Below are positions 33,164 to 43,901 of a stretch of 64,000 bases of DNA, piece after piece. Made by a program: the position numbers and the translations under genes. The stretch is taken from positions 233,991 to 297,990 of the forward strand of contig JAHBXW010000005.1 of NCBI GenBank assembly GCA_019636235.1, given 5' to 3'. Source of the DNA: Planctomyces sp. Lineage in GTDB: Bacteria > Planctomycetota > Planctomycetia > Planctomycetales > Planctomycetaceae. Positions within the stretch are counted from its first letter, which is position 1; every line of letters starts with the position of its first letter. The notes beneath the pieces were generated by a model that had not been told where the DNA came from, ran no database searches, and saw only the letters and a list, made by a program, of their open reading frames with translations.

Positions 33164-35062
33164 TTACGGATTCGAACGGTCGGGCTCGTCGGGGGCTCCC
33201 GGAGTCGAGTCCGCCAGTCGCCGCCGCTCCGCCGTGATTCTCCGGCCGATCCAGTCCGCCCATTCCAAATCCATTTCCCGCTGTCGCCGTTCGATGCCCG
33301 GATTCGTCGCCAGCGCCTGCCGCGCGCCGTCCAGCAGTTGCTGAGCTTCGCCCAGATCGCAGCCTTGTTCGAGCATCGCCACGCACATTCCGATGCGGAT
33401 CCGGTGCTGCTCGGCCTGCCAGAGCGAGCTGTCTGGATCGAACTCGAGGACCTTTCTGGCCGCCGTCGCGGAGTGCTTCAACTGCTCGAGCGCGCCAGCG
33501 CCGTCGCGGCGTTCGAGGCACACGCTCGAGGCCACGCGGTGCGCGATGACCAGCTCGGCGAAGGTGGCGGCCGACGGCGCCGTCTCCGCCATCTCCTTTG
33601 CCTGCGACAGCACTTCGCTGACGTAAATGTCGACTCGCTCGTCCGCGTTGGGATCGTCCATCAGCCGCAGCGTGGCCTCGTTCATCCGCGAGATGCGGGA
33701 CATGCCGTTCAGAAACAACGCCGTCGCCAGTTGCCGCTGCACCAGTGCCTCCCGCGTCCGGTCATTCGCGCGGTCGATCTCCCGCCCCAGCCGCCGCGTG
33801 TGCAGGCCCAGTCCGGCCACGCCCAGGGCCAGCGCAACGAGCGCCACAGCGACGACGGGATGCCGGGACATCCAGCGCCCGGCGCGCCGCACCGTGCCCG
33901 GCAGCCGCGCTTCCACGGACGCCCCCCGCAGGAACCGATCGAGGTCCTCCGCCAGCAGCCCGGCCGTCGCATACCGGCGATGCGGATCGCGTTCGAGGCA
34001 GCGCATGCAGATCGCGTCCAGCGCCTTTGGAACGTCGCTGCGCAGCGACCGCGGACGCGGAGGATCGAGAGAGCGAATCTGCTGCAGCGTTTCGAAGTGC
34101 GAACCTCCCGACCAGGGGACCCGGCCGACCAGCGTTTCAAACAGGATCACGCCCAGCGAATAGACGTCCACCGCCGGTCCGACATGGTTCCGATCCCCCT
34201 GCACCTGTTCGGGAGCCATGTAGGCCGGCGTGCCCAACAGCGCCGCGGAACAGGTCTCCGAGGCGTCCCCGGCCAGCGTCCGCGCCAATCCAAAGTCGAT
34301 GATCCGCAGCCGCGACAGGTCGTCCGATCCGATCCGCGTCGCGTCCCGCTCTTCTGCGGATCGCCGCGGCAGCAGGATGTTGCCGGGTTTCAGGTCCCGG
34401 TGAATGACGTGCAGCGCGTGCGCCGCGGCGACGCCCCGCGCGACAACGAGCAACAGCTCAGCGGCGCTGCGCGGGTCGAGCGGGCCGGCGGCCAGTCGGC
34501 TGCCCAGCGACTCGCCGTCCACATGCTCCATCGCCAGAATCGGTTCGCCGGCCAGTTCGCCCGCTTCCAGAATCTGCACGATATTGGGGTGCGACAGCCG
34601 GGCCAACGTCCGCGACTCCCGCTGAAACCGCAGGAGCTGATCGCGATCGGCAAGCGCGCCTTCCTTAAGCCGCTTCAAGGCGACCAGGCGGCTGTCCGAG
34701 GTCCGCCGCGCGAGGTAGACAATCCCGCACCCGCCGCGGCCGATCTCTTCGAGCACCTCATACGCGCCGCCGGCCAGCACCGGAAGCGGGGGCCCGACGT
34801 CATCGTCCGCAGCACAGGACGCGCGCAGCCGACGCATCAGCGGGTCGTCGACGGACTGGTCCAGCCGCCGGGCGCAGGAATCGCAGTCGAGCACATGCGA
34901 TGAGATTCGGGCGGCCTCGTCATCTGACATCGCCCGGCCCGCCGCGAAATCCGCGAGTTCACGGGGCGATGGACAGTCCGGGGCCGTGGCGGGCGGCGAC
35001 GGCCGCGCAGGGCCGCGGGCCTTGCTGCGCGGCTCATCGAACTCACTGGACGTCGCCGACAT
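33164..35062 (-). CDS. Membrane Ser/Thr protein kinase with N-terminal zinc-finger anti-sigma-like segment
   Basis: 632 residues. The N-terminus has H-V-L-D-C-D-S-C (about 55-62), the H-x3-C-x2-C zinc motif of anti-sigma factors. The kinase domain (about 100-370) carries G-R-G-G-C-G-I-V, the V-A-L-K-R-L-K lysine, H-R-D-L-K-P-G-N, D-F-G-L-A and A-P-E-Q, so it should be active. A transmembrane helix follows (about 405-425), then an extracytoplasmic helical region with TPR-like content. It lies 36 bp after an ECF sigma factor gene in the same direction. The zinc finger and the linkage suggest that the kinase binds and controls that sigma factor in response to an external signal. Confidence 0.92.
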   Translation of the reverse strand: MSATSSEFDEPRSKARGPARPSPPATAPDCPSPRELADFAAGRAMSDDEAARISSHVLDCDSCARRLDQSVDDPLMRRLRASCAADDDVGPPLPVLAGGAYEVLEEIGRGGCGIVYLARRTSDSRLVALKRLKEGALADRDQLLRFQRESRTLARLSHPNIVQILEAGELAGEPILAMEHVDGESLGSRLAAGPLDPRSAAELLLVVARGVAAAHALHVIHRDLKPGNILLPRRSAEERDATRIGSDDLSRLRIIDFGLARTLAGDASETCSAALLGTPAYMAPEQVQGDRNHVGPAVDVYSLGVILFETLVGRVPWSGGSHFETLQQIRSLDPPRPRSLRSDVPKALDAICMRCLERDPHRRYATAGLLAEDLDRFLRGASVEARLPGTVRRAGRWMSRHPVVAVALVALALGVAGLGLHTRRLGREIDRANDRTREALVQRQLATALFLNGMSRISRMNEATLRLMDDPNADERVDIYVSEVLSQAKEMAETAPSAATFAELVIAHRVASSVCLERRDGAGALEQLKHSATAARKVLEFDPDSSLWQAEQHRIRIGMCVAMLEQGCDLGEAQQLLDGARQALATNPGIERRQREMDLEWADWIGRRITAERRRLADSTPGAPDEPDRSNP

Positions 35063-35098
35063 CTCGCCCCCGTTCAGACGCGTCTGCGTCCGTTCCCC

Positions 35099-35686
35099 TC
35101 AATCGATCAACCCGGCAGCCTCCGACCGCAGCCGCTGCAGCACCCGCGAGCGCGCGATCAGCGCGGCGTTGGGCGAGATGCCCAGGTCCGCCGAGACGTC
35201 CTTCGCCGACCGTCCGCGGATCGCCTGATCGTAAAACGCCCGCCATGTCGTCGCCGAAAAATCCGGCTGGATCAGGTCCAGCAGCCGGCGCAGCAGAAAG
35301 TCTTCGTGCTCCTTCTCGAATTCGGCGGCCATCAGTCGGTGCGAATCCTCAAGGTTTTCAAGCACCTCCGCGGCGCGCTCCTGCTGCAGCGGCGTCCCCA
35401 CCCTGCGGCGCCGCCGCCAGTAGTCGTGCGCCCGGTTCTGGACGACCTTTCGCAACCAGTGTCGAAAAGCGCCCGGACGTCCCGAGTGCTGGAACGTTCG
35501 CAGTTCGCGAAGCAGCGTGGCCATGACGTCCTGCTCAAGATCAGGCAGGTCCGCGGCGGGAATCCCCGATTGGCGCAGCCAGCGCTCGATGCATGGGGAG
35601 TACAACGTCAGAAGCCGCGCCCACGGAGCGTTCCCGGCGAGCGGAGCCCGGAAGCGTTCCAGCAACGTGAGAGGGGTCTGCGACAT
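35099..35686 (-). CDS. ECF-type RNA polymerase sigma factor
   Basis: 195 residues from ATG at 35686; the frame is open further upstream but without coding character. Region 2 is seen in P-D-L-E-Q-D-V-M-A-T-L-L and the W-L-R-K-V-V-Q-N-R-A-H-D-Y-W-R-R block (about 75-95). Region 4 is in the S-A-K-D-V-S-A-D-L-G-I-S-P-N-A-A helix-turn-helix (about 158-175). It is the type of sigma factor that planctomycetes pair with Ser/Thr kinases. The kinase gene follows 36 bp later. Confidence 0.9.
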   Translation of the reverse strand: MSQTPLTLLERFRAPLAGNAPWARLLTLYSPCIERWLRQSGIPAADLPDLEQDVMATLLRELRTFQHSGRPGAFRHWLRKVVQNRAHDYWRRRRRVGTPLQQERAAEVLENLEDSHRLMAAEFEKEHEDFLLRRLLDLIQPDFSATTWRAFYDQAIRGRSAKDVSADLGISPNAALIARSRVLQRLRSEAAGLID

Positions 35687-35882
35687 CGGCCGTGTCCGCA
35701 AGGCAATCCGGCCCTGATTCGATTCGATCGGCTGTCCGAATGCAAATCGAATTCGCGCTGCCGCACGACTCCCCGGAAAGTCGTTCACCGGCCGGTCCGG
35801 GAACATTGTCCCCCGGCGGACGATGCGGGACGATTCGCGTTCCCCCCTGGCTGCTCCCCCGCCCCCCGTCCGGAGGCCCCCG

Positions 35883-37232
35883 ATGACGAAGCCCGCCGCG
35901 ATCCTTGCCGTCCTCGTCCTCTGCTGCGGCCGCGGTGCTGTCGCGGAAAGTCCGTCGCACGTCGAACGAATTCGGCTGATCATCGAGACCGACGCCGGGG
36001 GCGACCCGGACGACGAGCAATCGCTCGTGCGGTTTCTGCTGTACGCCAACGATTTCGACATCGAAGGCATCATCGCCAACCGCGAACATGCCCGAAAAGG
36101 CGAAAACCTGAACACGGCTCGGACCGGCGATGCCATCGTCCGGCGCCTCGTGGAGGCCTACGGGGAATGCCAGCCCCGGCTGGTGGAACACGATCCGCGC
36201 TATCCGCCCGTCGAGCAGCTTCGCGAACGGACCGTCGCCGGCTATGACGAAATGGATGACGGAGTTGAGCTGATCATTCGCGTCGTCGACGCGGATGATC
36301 CCCGGCCAGTGTGGTATTCCGACTGGGGCACGGATCACATGGCGGCGGAGAACAACCTGCGCCGCGCGCTGGATCGCGTCCTCGCCGAGCGCGGCCCCGA
36401 GGGGTACGCGGCCTTCAAGAACAAGCTGCGGCTGTCATCGACCGATCGCTTTGCCGAGCACACCACGACGCTGGAGCCGGCATTTCCCCTGTGGGTCGAC
36501 ACCTGGCGTCCGCACTACGGCCACGAACGCTGGTACTGGCAGTTCTCGGAGATCACCCGTTATGCCGGCGGGTTCGACCTGGAACGTGATTGCCGCACCG
36601 GGCACGGGCCTTTGGGAGCGCTCTATCCCACGAATACGACCCACATTCAGAAAGAAGGAGATACTGGCAGCTTCCTGTATCTCGTTCCCACAGGCATGAA
36701 CGACCCGCAGGAGCCGGGTTGGGGCAGCTGGGCCGGACGCTACGGGCCGCGCGAGGATTTCCCCGGCAAGCCGTATTTCTGGGCCAACCAGCAGGACGAC
36801 TGGAACGGCAGCGTTCATCGCGACAACACGCTCGCGCGCTGGGCCGCGCATCTGCAAAACGACTTCAAGGCGCGGCTCGACTGGTGCGTTCAGCCGCGCG
36901 AGGCCGCCAACCACCATCCCGTGGTCCAGGTCGAGGGGGATCGGCGGCGGACGGTCCGCAGCGGCGACGCGCTGACGATCGATGCCTCGGCGTCCTCCGA
37001 CCCGGACGGCGACGAGCTCTCGTTCCGCTGGGAGTTCTATCCGGAAGCCGGCACGTACGACGGGTCGCTGACGTCAGAGGGGACCGAGGCCAGCCGGCTG
37101 GCGTTCATCGCGCCGCAGGTCGCCGAGCCCGCGGACATCCATCTGGTGCTGTCCGTGACGGACGCGGGCGAGCCGCCGCTGACGCGTTACGCACGGGTGA
37201 TCGTCCGAGTCGAGCCGAAAGAGAAAGACTGA
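35883..37232 (+). CDS. Secreted DUF1593 protein (nucleoside-hydrolase-like, cellulose-binding type)
   Basis: 449 residues from ATG at 35883 (GGAGG ribosome binding site). Signal peptide to A-V-A-E (about 22). Residues 30-330 are DUF1593 with an acidic cluster E-T-D-A-G-G-D-P-D-D-E-Q that parallels the calcium-binding aspartates of nucleoside hydrolases. A C-terminal Ig-like domain (about 355-445) contains D-A-S-A-S-S-D-P-D-G-D, as in PKD/cadherin-like modules. Members have been called cellulose-binding proteins; a role in polysaccharide metabolism is inferred. Confidence 0.88.
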   Translation: MTKPAAILAVLVLCCGRGAVAESPSHVERIRLIIETDAGGDPDDEQSLVRFLLYANDFDIEGIIANREHARKGENLNTARTGDAIVRRLVEAYGECQPRLVEHDPRYPPVEQLRERTVAGYDEMDDGVELIIRVVDADDPRPVWYSDWGTDHMAAENNLRRALDRVLAERGPEGYAAFKNKLRLSSTDRFAEHTTTLEPAFPLWVDTWRPHYGHERWYWQFSEITRYAGGFDLERDCRTGHGPLGALYPTNTTHIQKEGDTGSFLYLVPTGMNDPQEPGWGSWAGRYGPREDFPGKPYFWANQQDDWNGSVHRDNTLARWAAHLQNDFKARLDWCVQPREAANHHPVVQVEGDRRRTVRSGDALTIDASASSDPDGDELSFRWEFYPEAGTYDGSLTSEGTEASRLAFIAPQVAEPADIHLVLSVTDAGEPPLTRYARVIVRVEPKEKD

Positions 37233-37294
37233 TTCGCCGCGGCGTGCTTTGCCGCAGGCCAAGGCGGCCAGTTTGGCCCCGGCCGGGCGCCGGT

Positions 37295-37606
37295 TCAGTC
37301 CTGTTCGAGCAGGTCCCACAGCCGATGGCGCGGCGCCGACACGGCGGGAGCCGCGTCAGCGTCCCGGTCCCGGGCCTCGTTCACAACAAGTCGCCGACCC
37401 TGGAACGTCGCGCCGTTCATTCGGGCGATCGCCTCATCCGCATCATCCAGGCGTGGCATCGCGATGAACGCGATCCCCCGGCTGCGGCCGGTGCTGCGAT
37501 CGGTTGGCAGGCGCACGGACGACACGCGACCGTAGCGCTCGAAGGCCGACCGGAGATCGAACTCCGATGCCTGGAACGGCAGGTTTCCAACAAACAACGT
37601 GGTCAT
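37295..37606 (-). CDS. RNA-binding protein with one RRM domain
   Basis: 103 residues. RNP2 is L-F-V-G-N-L and RNP1 is R-G-I-A-F-I-A-M, the two conserved strands of an RRM, covering residues 1-80. The tail is charged and ends H-R-L-W-D-L-L-E-Q-D. Short RRM proteins in bacteria (Rbp type) are cold-induced or post-transcriptional regulators in cyanobacteria; the role here is not known. Its start overlaps the acyltransferase stop by 4 bp (ATGA), so it is translated from the same mRNA. Confidence 0.92.
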   Translation of the reverse strand: MTTLFVGNLPFQASEFDLRSAFERYGRVSSVRLPTDRSTGRSRGIAFIAMPRLDDADEAIARMNGATFQGRRLVVNEARDRDADAAPAVSAPRHRLWDLLEQD

Positions 37607-38310
37607 TTCAACAACTCCTTCTCTGAGTCTGTGGCGGGGTCGCCGGCGGACTTTGCCGCGGCAGGTTCCCGCTGTGGATTGAGCCGATCCATTTCAGTCT
37701 GGATCCGGCGTGTGTATTCATCGAGTTCCTCACGACTGGCGTCAGGAGGAACGACAATCCCGTCCGCGGCAACGACCCGGACGGTGCAAAATGGCTTGGG
37801 GATGATGAGGTCGGTCCAGCCTGTTCCAATCGCCCATCCGCGGCTGCAGAGGAACGCCGTCGGAACGACGGGCTTGCCGGTGCGCGAGGCAATGTATGCC
37901 AGCCCCTGCTTCATCGTCCGCCGGGGGCCTCGCGGTCCGTCGGGCGTCATCACAATGTGATAGCCTTCCGTCTCGTTCAGCAGCTGGCGAACGGCCTGCG
38001 CGCCCCCGCGGGAACTGGACCCGCGCACCGTGGGCAGCCCCAGCGCCCCCAGCGCCGAAACGAGAAACGTCCCGTCCCGATGCAGACCGACGAGCGCCTT
38101 GGTCCGCGGTTGACGCCCGACAAACAGCGGCATGATCAGGGAATCATGCCACACGCAGTACAGGTACGTGTCCGCCCCTGGCTGCCGATAGGGGCTCGCC
38201 TCCGGATCGGACAGCTCCCAGCGCGTGCGCACCGTCAGAAACAGTGCACGCAACGCAATGACGGCCATCCTGGCCAGGCACCACTCAATCGCGGCGCTGC
38301 GAATTTTCAA
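37603..38310 (-). CDS. Lysophospholipid/lipid A acyltransferase family protein (DUF374)
   Basis: 235 residues. One N-terminal hydrophobic segment and the acyltransferase motif W-H-D-S-L-I-M-P (an H-x4-D variant, shifted) near residue 54, then V-G-L-H-R-D-G-T, R-G-S-S-S-R-G-G and T-P-D-G-P-R-G-P, all typical of DUF374 proteins. These are thought to acylate lipid A or related lipids. The C-terminus is charged and low complexity. The RRM gene overlaps its end. Confidence 0.9.
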   Translation of the reverse strand: MKIRSAAIEWCLARMAVIALRALFLTVRTRWELSDPEASPYRQPGADTYLYCVWHDSLIMPLFVGRQPRTKALVGLHRDGTFLVSALGALGLPTVRGSSSRGGAQAVRQLLNETEGYHIVMTPDGPRGPRRTMKQGLAYIASRTGKPVVPTAFLCSRGWAIGTGWTDLIIPKPFCTVRVVAADGIVVPPDASREELDEYTRRIQTEMDRLNPQREPAAAKSAGDPATDSEKELLK

Positions 38311-38371
38311 ACAGTGATTCCTTCATTCCGGCATCGGGCGGTCTGAAGTCCTGAGATGCGTGCGATGACGA

Positions 38372-38644
38372 TCAGGGCCGCCGCAGGGCGTCCGCAATTT
38401 CCGCAGGCAAACTGAACTCAGAAGACACAGCCGTGTCCGCCAGGTCGCGCCGCAATGATTCGGGCAAACGGCCTCGGCGAGCGAGCCAACACCAGCACTT
38501 GGAGCAAATCGGCAGGACGTTCCAGAGGGAACCTGCCTGTGCAGTCGAGTCTAGGCGGTCGCTTTCAGACCGGCGAGAGACAATCCGTCCGATCCGCCCA
38601 AATTCCGGAACTTTCCGCAGACTTTGCCGAATCTCGCCCGTCAC
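38372..38644 (-). CDS. Possible small Cys-containing protein coupled to the amidohydrolase gene
   Basis: A 90-residue frame that starts with GTG inside the GTGA overlap with the stop codon of the upstream amidohydrolase gene, a common sign of translational coupling. The middle has L-P-I-C-S-K-C-W-C-W-L (three cysteines, zinc-knuckle-like) and the end is S-L-P-A-E-I-A-D-A-L-R-R-P. GC is lower than in the neighbours. No family recognised. It fills most of an otherwise empty 330-bp gap. The overlap could also be chance. Confidence 0.35.
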   Translation of the reverse strand: MTGEIRQSLRKVPEFGRIGRIVSRRSESDRLDSTAQAGSLWNVLPICSKCWCWLARRGRLPESLRRDLADTAVSSEFSLPAEIADALRRP

Positions 38645-39603
38645 CCGCTGAAGAACACACCCGTCGCCGACTTGCGCAGCAGCCAGTCCCGGTCCTCGGC
38701 GGACAGAAAGTCGAGTCCCTCCTGGATCAGCTTCAGCGACGCGGCGTAGGTGTTCTCGCCGCCGAGCTGATACGGGGAGTCGCTGCCCCACATCAGCCGC
38801 TGCGGGCCGTAGGCGTCGTACATGCGGCGGATCATGGGGGCGAGATCATCGTAGGGGGGCCGCTTCCGCCCCAGGTAGTAATAGGCCGACACTTTCACGT
38901 GCACGCGCGGATGCTTCGCCAGGCCCGTGAGGGCCGCCAGGTCGGCCTCCGGAAACTCGCCCGTCCCTCCGATGCGCGCGAAATGGTCGATCACGACCCG
39001 CGTCTCGGGAAACCGTCGGCACATCTCGTCCACCTGTTCCAGATAGGCCGCATCGATCAACGGACAGATGGCCAGCCCCTGCGCAGCCGCCGTCCCCCAC
39101 ATCAACCGCATGCCCTCGCTCGCGGACCAGCGGGACGTGCCCCCTTCCCCCGGCGTAATTCGAAAGCCTCGGAACCCCAGCGTCTTCAGCCGCAGCATTT
39201 CCACGTCGGGACGCGGCGCGCCGGCCTCGATGCAGGCCACGCCCCCGAACACGCCGGGATGCTCGGCCATCGCATCCGCCAGGCAACGGTTGTCGAGCCC
39301 GTGGTACGGCTTGTGCTGAATCAGGACGACCCGCGACACGCCCAGCGGGCGGACAATCGCCAACAGTTCTTCCGCGGTGAAGCTCCGGGGCGCGAGCACA
39401 CTGACGGGCTGCCCGCCGGCGAGCGGGTAACGCTCGAGATCCGTCGTCCAGATGTGCGAATGTGCATCGACGAAACCCGCTTCCACGTCCGACTGGGCTC
39501 TGGCCGTTCCCCCCGCGACGGTAGCGACGGCCAGGGCCGCGGAGGCCCGGCCCAGAAACTCCCGACGGCTGAGCGATGATGCGGAGGGCTGCGGCAGGCT
39601 CAT
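38641..39603 (-). CDS. Exported amidohydrolase-family protein (COG3618 type)
   Basis: 320 residues. A Tat-type signal peptide S-R-R-E-F-L-G-R-A-S-A-A-L-A-V-A is present near residue 12. The TIM-barrel metal site begins with V-D-A-H-S-H-I-W (about 45), with later V-V-I-D-H-F-A-R (about 207) and L-M-W-G-S-D-S-P-Y (about 272). The family includes 2-pyrone-4,6-dicarboxylate lactonase and L-fuconolactonase. It follows der on the same strand with a 71-bp gap. Confidence 0.9.
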   Translation of the reverse strand: MSLPQPSASSLSRREFLGRASAALAVATVAGGTARAQSDVEAGFVDAHSHIWTTDLERYPLAGGQPVSVLAPRSFTAEELLAIVRPLGVSRVVLIQHKPYHGLDNRCLADAMAEHPGVFGGVACIEAGAPRPDVEMLRLKTLGFRGFRITPGEGGTSRWSASEGMRLMWGTAAAQGLAICPLIDAAYLEQVDEMCRRFPETRVVIDHFARIGGTGEFPEADLAALTGLAKHPRVHVKVSAYYYLGRKRPPYDDLAPMIRRMYDAYGPQRLMWGSDSPYQLGGENTYAASLKLIQEGLDFLSAEDRDWLLRKSATGVFFSG

Positions 39604-39674
39604 GGCGGCTGGGTCCTCAGTGGGAAGTGGGCGATCGTCGGCGAACTGGATGCGCGGCCGCGGCGGTCGGCCGG

Positions 39675-41081
39675 TCAGGAGCGCTTCTTCGCGCGGGTGG
39701 GGCGCTTGCGAGGCTTGGGCGACTCGTCGCCGTCTTCGTCCCGGTCGCTTCGCCCGCGGAAGTACAGTCGGATCGGAACCTCGCGAAACGGCAGATGTTC
39801 ATGCAGGAAGTTCAGCAGGTAGCGTTTCCAGCCGTCCTCCAGCAGGGCCGGATCGTTCGCCTTGACGATGATCGTCGGCGGCTGCGTGGCGATCTGCGTG
39901 GCGAAGAACAGCTTCAGCCGCTTGCCCTTGCGGGACGTGGGGGGGTTCGCCTCGACGGCCCGCTGCAGGACCTTGTTCAACCGCGGCGTGGGCACCCGCC
40001 GGCGCGACTGCTTGAACACTGTCTGCGCCAGGTTGATCAACTGCTTGATGTTTCGGCTGTCCTTCGCCGTGATGCAGGCGACCGGCACGAACTTCAGCAT
40101 GCTGAACGTCCGGGCGAGATACTCGCCCCATTTCTCGGACGTCATTTCAGCGTCGAGCGCCAGGTCCCACTTGTTGACGACAAAGATGCACGGCTTGGCC
40201 TGCTCGACAATGTCGTCGACCAGCCGCAGGTCCACCCGCGACACCGTCTCGGTGGCGTCGAAGAACATCAGCACGACGTCCGCGCGGCGGATGCTTTTCT
40301 GGGCGCGGACCAGCCCGTAGTACTCGATGTCGTTCGCCAGACTTTTGCGCTTGCGGACTCCGGGGGTGTCGATGGCGACAAACGACTTCTCGTCGAGCTC
40401 GAACCGGACGTCGACCATGTCCCGCGTCGTGCCCGGAACTTCGCTGACGATCATCCGCTCGGTCTGCGCCAGCGCGTTGATGAACGTGCTCTTGCCGACG
40501 TTCCGCCGGCCGACAATCGCCAGCCGCATCTCCGGTTCGGCCGCCAGCCCTTCCCCTTCGCGCCCCTCCTCTTCGTCCGCCGCGGGCAGATTCTCAACGA
40601 TCTCGTGCAGCAGGTCCTTGCGGTTCCGGTTCGCCTTGACGCTGGTCTGCACCAGCGGCGCATCCGGCGCCAGACCCACGAACTGGTGCACCTCCGCATC
40701 CGTCTTGGTGGAATCGCACTTGTTGACGACCAGCAGCTTGGGGACGTCGAACTTTCGCAGCCGCTCGGCGACGAGCCGGTCCAGCGGCGTGACGCCATCG
40801 TTGCCGTCGACGACGAACATGATCAGCGCCGCCTCGGCCAGGCCGATGTCGATCTGACGTTCCACATCGGCCGTCAGGTCATCCGGATCCTCGATGCCCA
40901 TGCCGCCGGTGTCGATGAGCTCGAAGTACCGGTCGCCGGAGTGCATCAGGTAGGAGACGCGGTCGCGCGTGACGCCAGCCGTGGGATCAACGACGGACAC
41001 GAGCTTGCCCGCCTGCCAGTTCAGCAAGCTGCTCTTGCCCACATTGGGGCGTCCGACGATGACCACTTTCGGGACCGACAT
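39675..41081 (-). CDS. der: Ribosome biogenesis GTPase Der (EngA)
   Basis: 468 residues with two tandem G domains: first P-loop G-R-P-N-V-G-K-S-S at residue 11 and second G-R-R-N-V-G-K-S-T near 190, each with its N-K-x-D (N-K-C-D and N-K-W-D). The C-terminal KH-like domain is present ([10 protein letters not shown]), followed by a basic tail. Der acts in 50S subunit assembly. The promoter region is shared with the divergent guaA. Confidence 0.96.
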   Translation of the reverse strand: MSVPKVVIVGRPNVGKSSLLNWQAGKLVSVVDPTAGVTRDRVSYLMHSGDRYFELIDTGGMGIEDPDDLTADVERQIDIGLAEAALIMFVVDGNDGVTPLDRLVAERLRKFDVPKLLVVNKCDSTKTDAEVHQFVGLAPDAPLVQTSVKANRNRKDLLHEIVENLPAADEEEGREGEGLAAEPEMRLAIVGRRNVGKSTFINALAQTERMIVSEVPGTTRDMVDVRFELDEKSFVAIDTPGVRKRKSLANDIEYYGLVRAQKSIRRADVVLMFFDATETVSRVDLRLVDDIVEQAKPCIFVVNKWDLALDAEMTSEKWGEYLARTFSMLKFVPVACITAKDSRNIKQLINLAQTVFKQSRRRVPTPRLNKVLQRAVEANPPTSRKGKRLKLFFATQIATQPPTIIVKANDPALLEDGWKRYLLNFLHEHLPFREVPIRLYFRGRSDRDEDGDESPKPRKRPTRAKKRS

Positions 41082-41364
41082 GCTTCACCACACGACGCGC
41101 AGGACGACTTTGCAGCAGATTGCAGCAGTCCGTCACTGTACGTCAGCAGGTTCGCGGCCGACAGCGAGGGGGACGCCAGTCGCATCGAAAGCGCACAATT
41201 GCCGCCGGTTCCTGGGCGTTCCGGCCCCAAACCGTGCGGCTGGGGCGGCCCCCGAGACTGGGGCGTCGCAGCACCGTTTCCGTCGCGCCACGATTGAATT
41301 TCCCCCGTCGCCGCCTACAGTGCGGGATTCTCCCCAGGGCTGGTTGCGGCAGGCGACAGTGCAC

Positions 41365-42957
<1,593 letters not shown>

Positions 42958-42966
42958 TCGCGGCCG

Positions 42967-43380
42967 TCAGCGTTTCGACTTCCGGCGGACTTTCTTCGTG
43001 AACGGGTTCCCGGACCGCATCGACTGGTCCATGCGCTTTAACTGCCAGCCGAAGAGCGCCGTCCCCGTCAGCACGGCGCCGGACACGATCACGAACCAGA
43101 ACCGTTCGCGGACGATGTAGCCGACCACCTGCGGCAGCTCCGGCAGGAATACGATCGCATTCTTCACGAAGACGATGATGCCCCCGCGGCCGATCGCGGC
43201 GGCCGATCGCCGGGCCGTCCCGTACTGCACGCCCTCGGCGCTGGCGTACATCGCGCACGCCACGCCCCAGAGGACAAACGCGATGACCGCCGCACTGGCG
43301 AGGATCACCAGTCCGATCGGCATGCCGGCCGGCTCATCATCCTGCGGAAAGCTCTCCCGCGCCCGTTTGATCTTGCCCAT
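42967..43380 (-). CDS. Two-helix membrane protein, paralog A of a tandem pair
   Basis: 137 residues. Two transmembrane helices (about 21-45 and 92-112) and a basic C-terminus. It shares clear blocks with the next gene: L-W-G-V-A-C-A-M-Y, G-x-I-V-F-V-K-N, R-E-R-F-W-F-V-I-V-S and M-R-S-G-N-P-F. The pair arose by tandem duplication. Function unknown; it may be specific to planctomycetes. Confidence 0.75.
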   Translation of the reverse strand: MGKIKRARESFPQDDEPAGMPIGLVILASAAVIAFVLWGVACAMYASAEGVQYGTARRSAAAIGRGGIIVFVKNAIVFLPELPQVVGYIVRERFWFVIVSGAVLTGTALFGWQLKRMDQSMRSGNPFTKKVRRKSKR

Positions 43381-43435
43381 GGTCGCCCCGCTGCAGCCTT
43401 GCCCAATGTTTCACCGCGGCGCAGTTCGCCGCCTA

Positions 43436-43876
43436 TCACCCGCGCCTCGAAGTCCGGCCGCTCCTGGAAAACGGATTCCCAGACCGCATCGCCGTCTCCA
43501 TGCGCTGCAGTTGCCATCCGGCCAGCGCCACGCCGCCCAACAGAATCGCCGAGACGATCACAAACCAGAACCGCTCGCGAAACACGAAGCCGATCACGGA
43601 AAACAGTTCCGGCACGTACATCACCGAGTTCTTCACGAATACGATCACGCCGCTCACCAGCATGGCGATGCCCGACGAGCGGCGCAGGCGAACCGACTCC
43701 GTTCCCTCGGACGCCTCCATCACCCAGCGGTAACCCTGGGCATTGTCGTACATCGCGCACGCCACGCCCCACAGCAGCAACGCCAGCACCGCGGCCACGC
43801 CCGCAGACACCAGCATCACCGGCAGACCCTCGTCCGCAGACCGCTCCCGGCTTCGCTTCGCCGCGCCCATGCCCAC
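43436..43876 (-). CDS. Two-helix membrane protein, paralog B of a tandem pair
   Basis: 146 residues. Same layout as its neighbour: N-terminal helix with L-L-W-G-V-A-C-A-M-Y, a soluble loop with G-V-I-V-F-V-K-N-S, second helix after R-E-R-F-W-F-V-I-V-S, and the ending M-R-S-G-N-P-F-S-R-S. The loop before I-V-F-V-K-N differs most. It lies between the paralog (55 bp downstream) and the zinc-ribbon protein (25 bp upstream), in a likely operon that begins at pyrB. Confidence 0.75.
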   Translation of the reverse strand: MGMGAAKRSRERSADEGLPVMLVSAGVAAVLALLLWGVACAMYDNAQGYRWVMEASEGTESVRLRRSSGIAMLVSGVIVFVKNSVMYVPELFSVIGFVFRERFWFVIVSAILLGGVALAGWQLQRMETAMRSGNPFSRSGRTSRRG

Positions 43877-43901
43877 GCCCCCTCATGCCCAACGGGACCC
43901 G

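Noticed and set aside
33145..33165. CCTTCCGGAAGG palindrome as an operator
   Set aside because: It lies at the 3' end of the kinase gene region and has no regulator or promoter beside it; probably incidental.
41082..41364. Purine riboswitch before guaA
   Set aside because: No recognisable three-way-junction core; only GC-rich divergent intergenic sequence.
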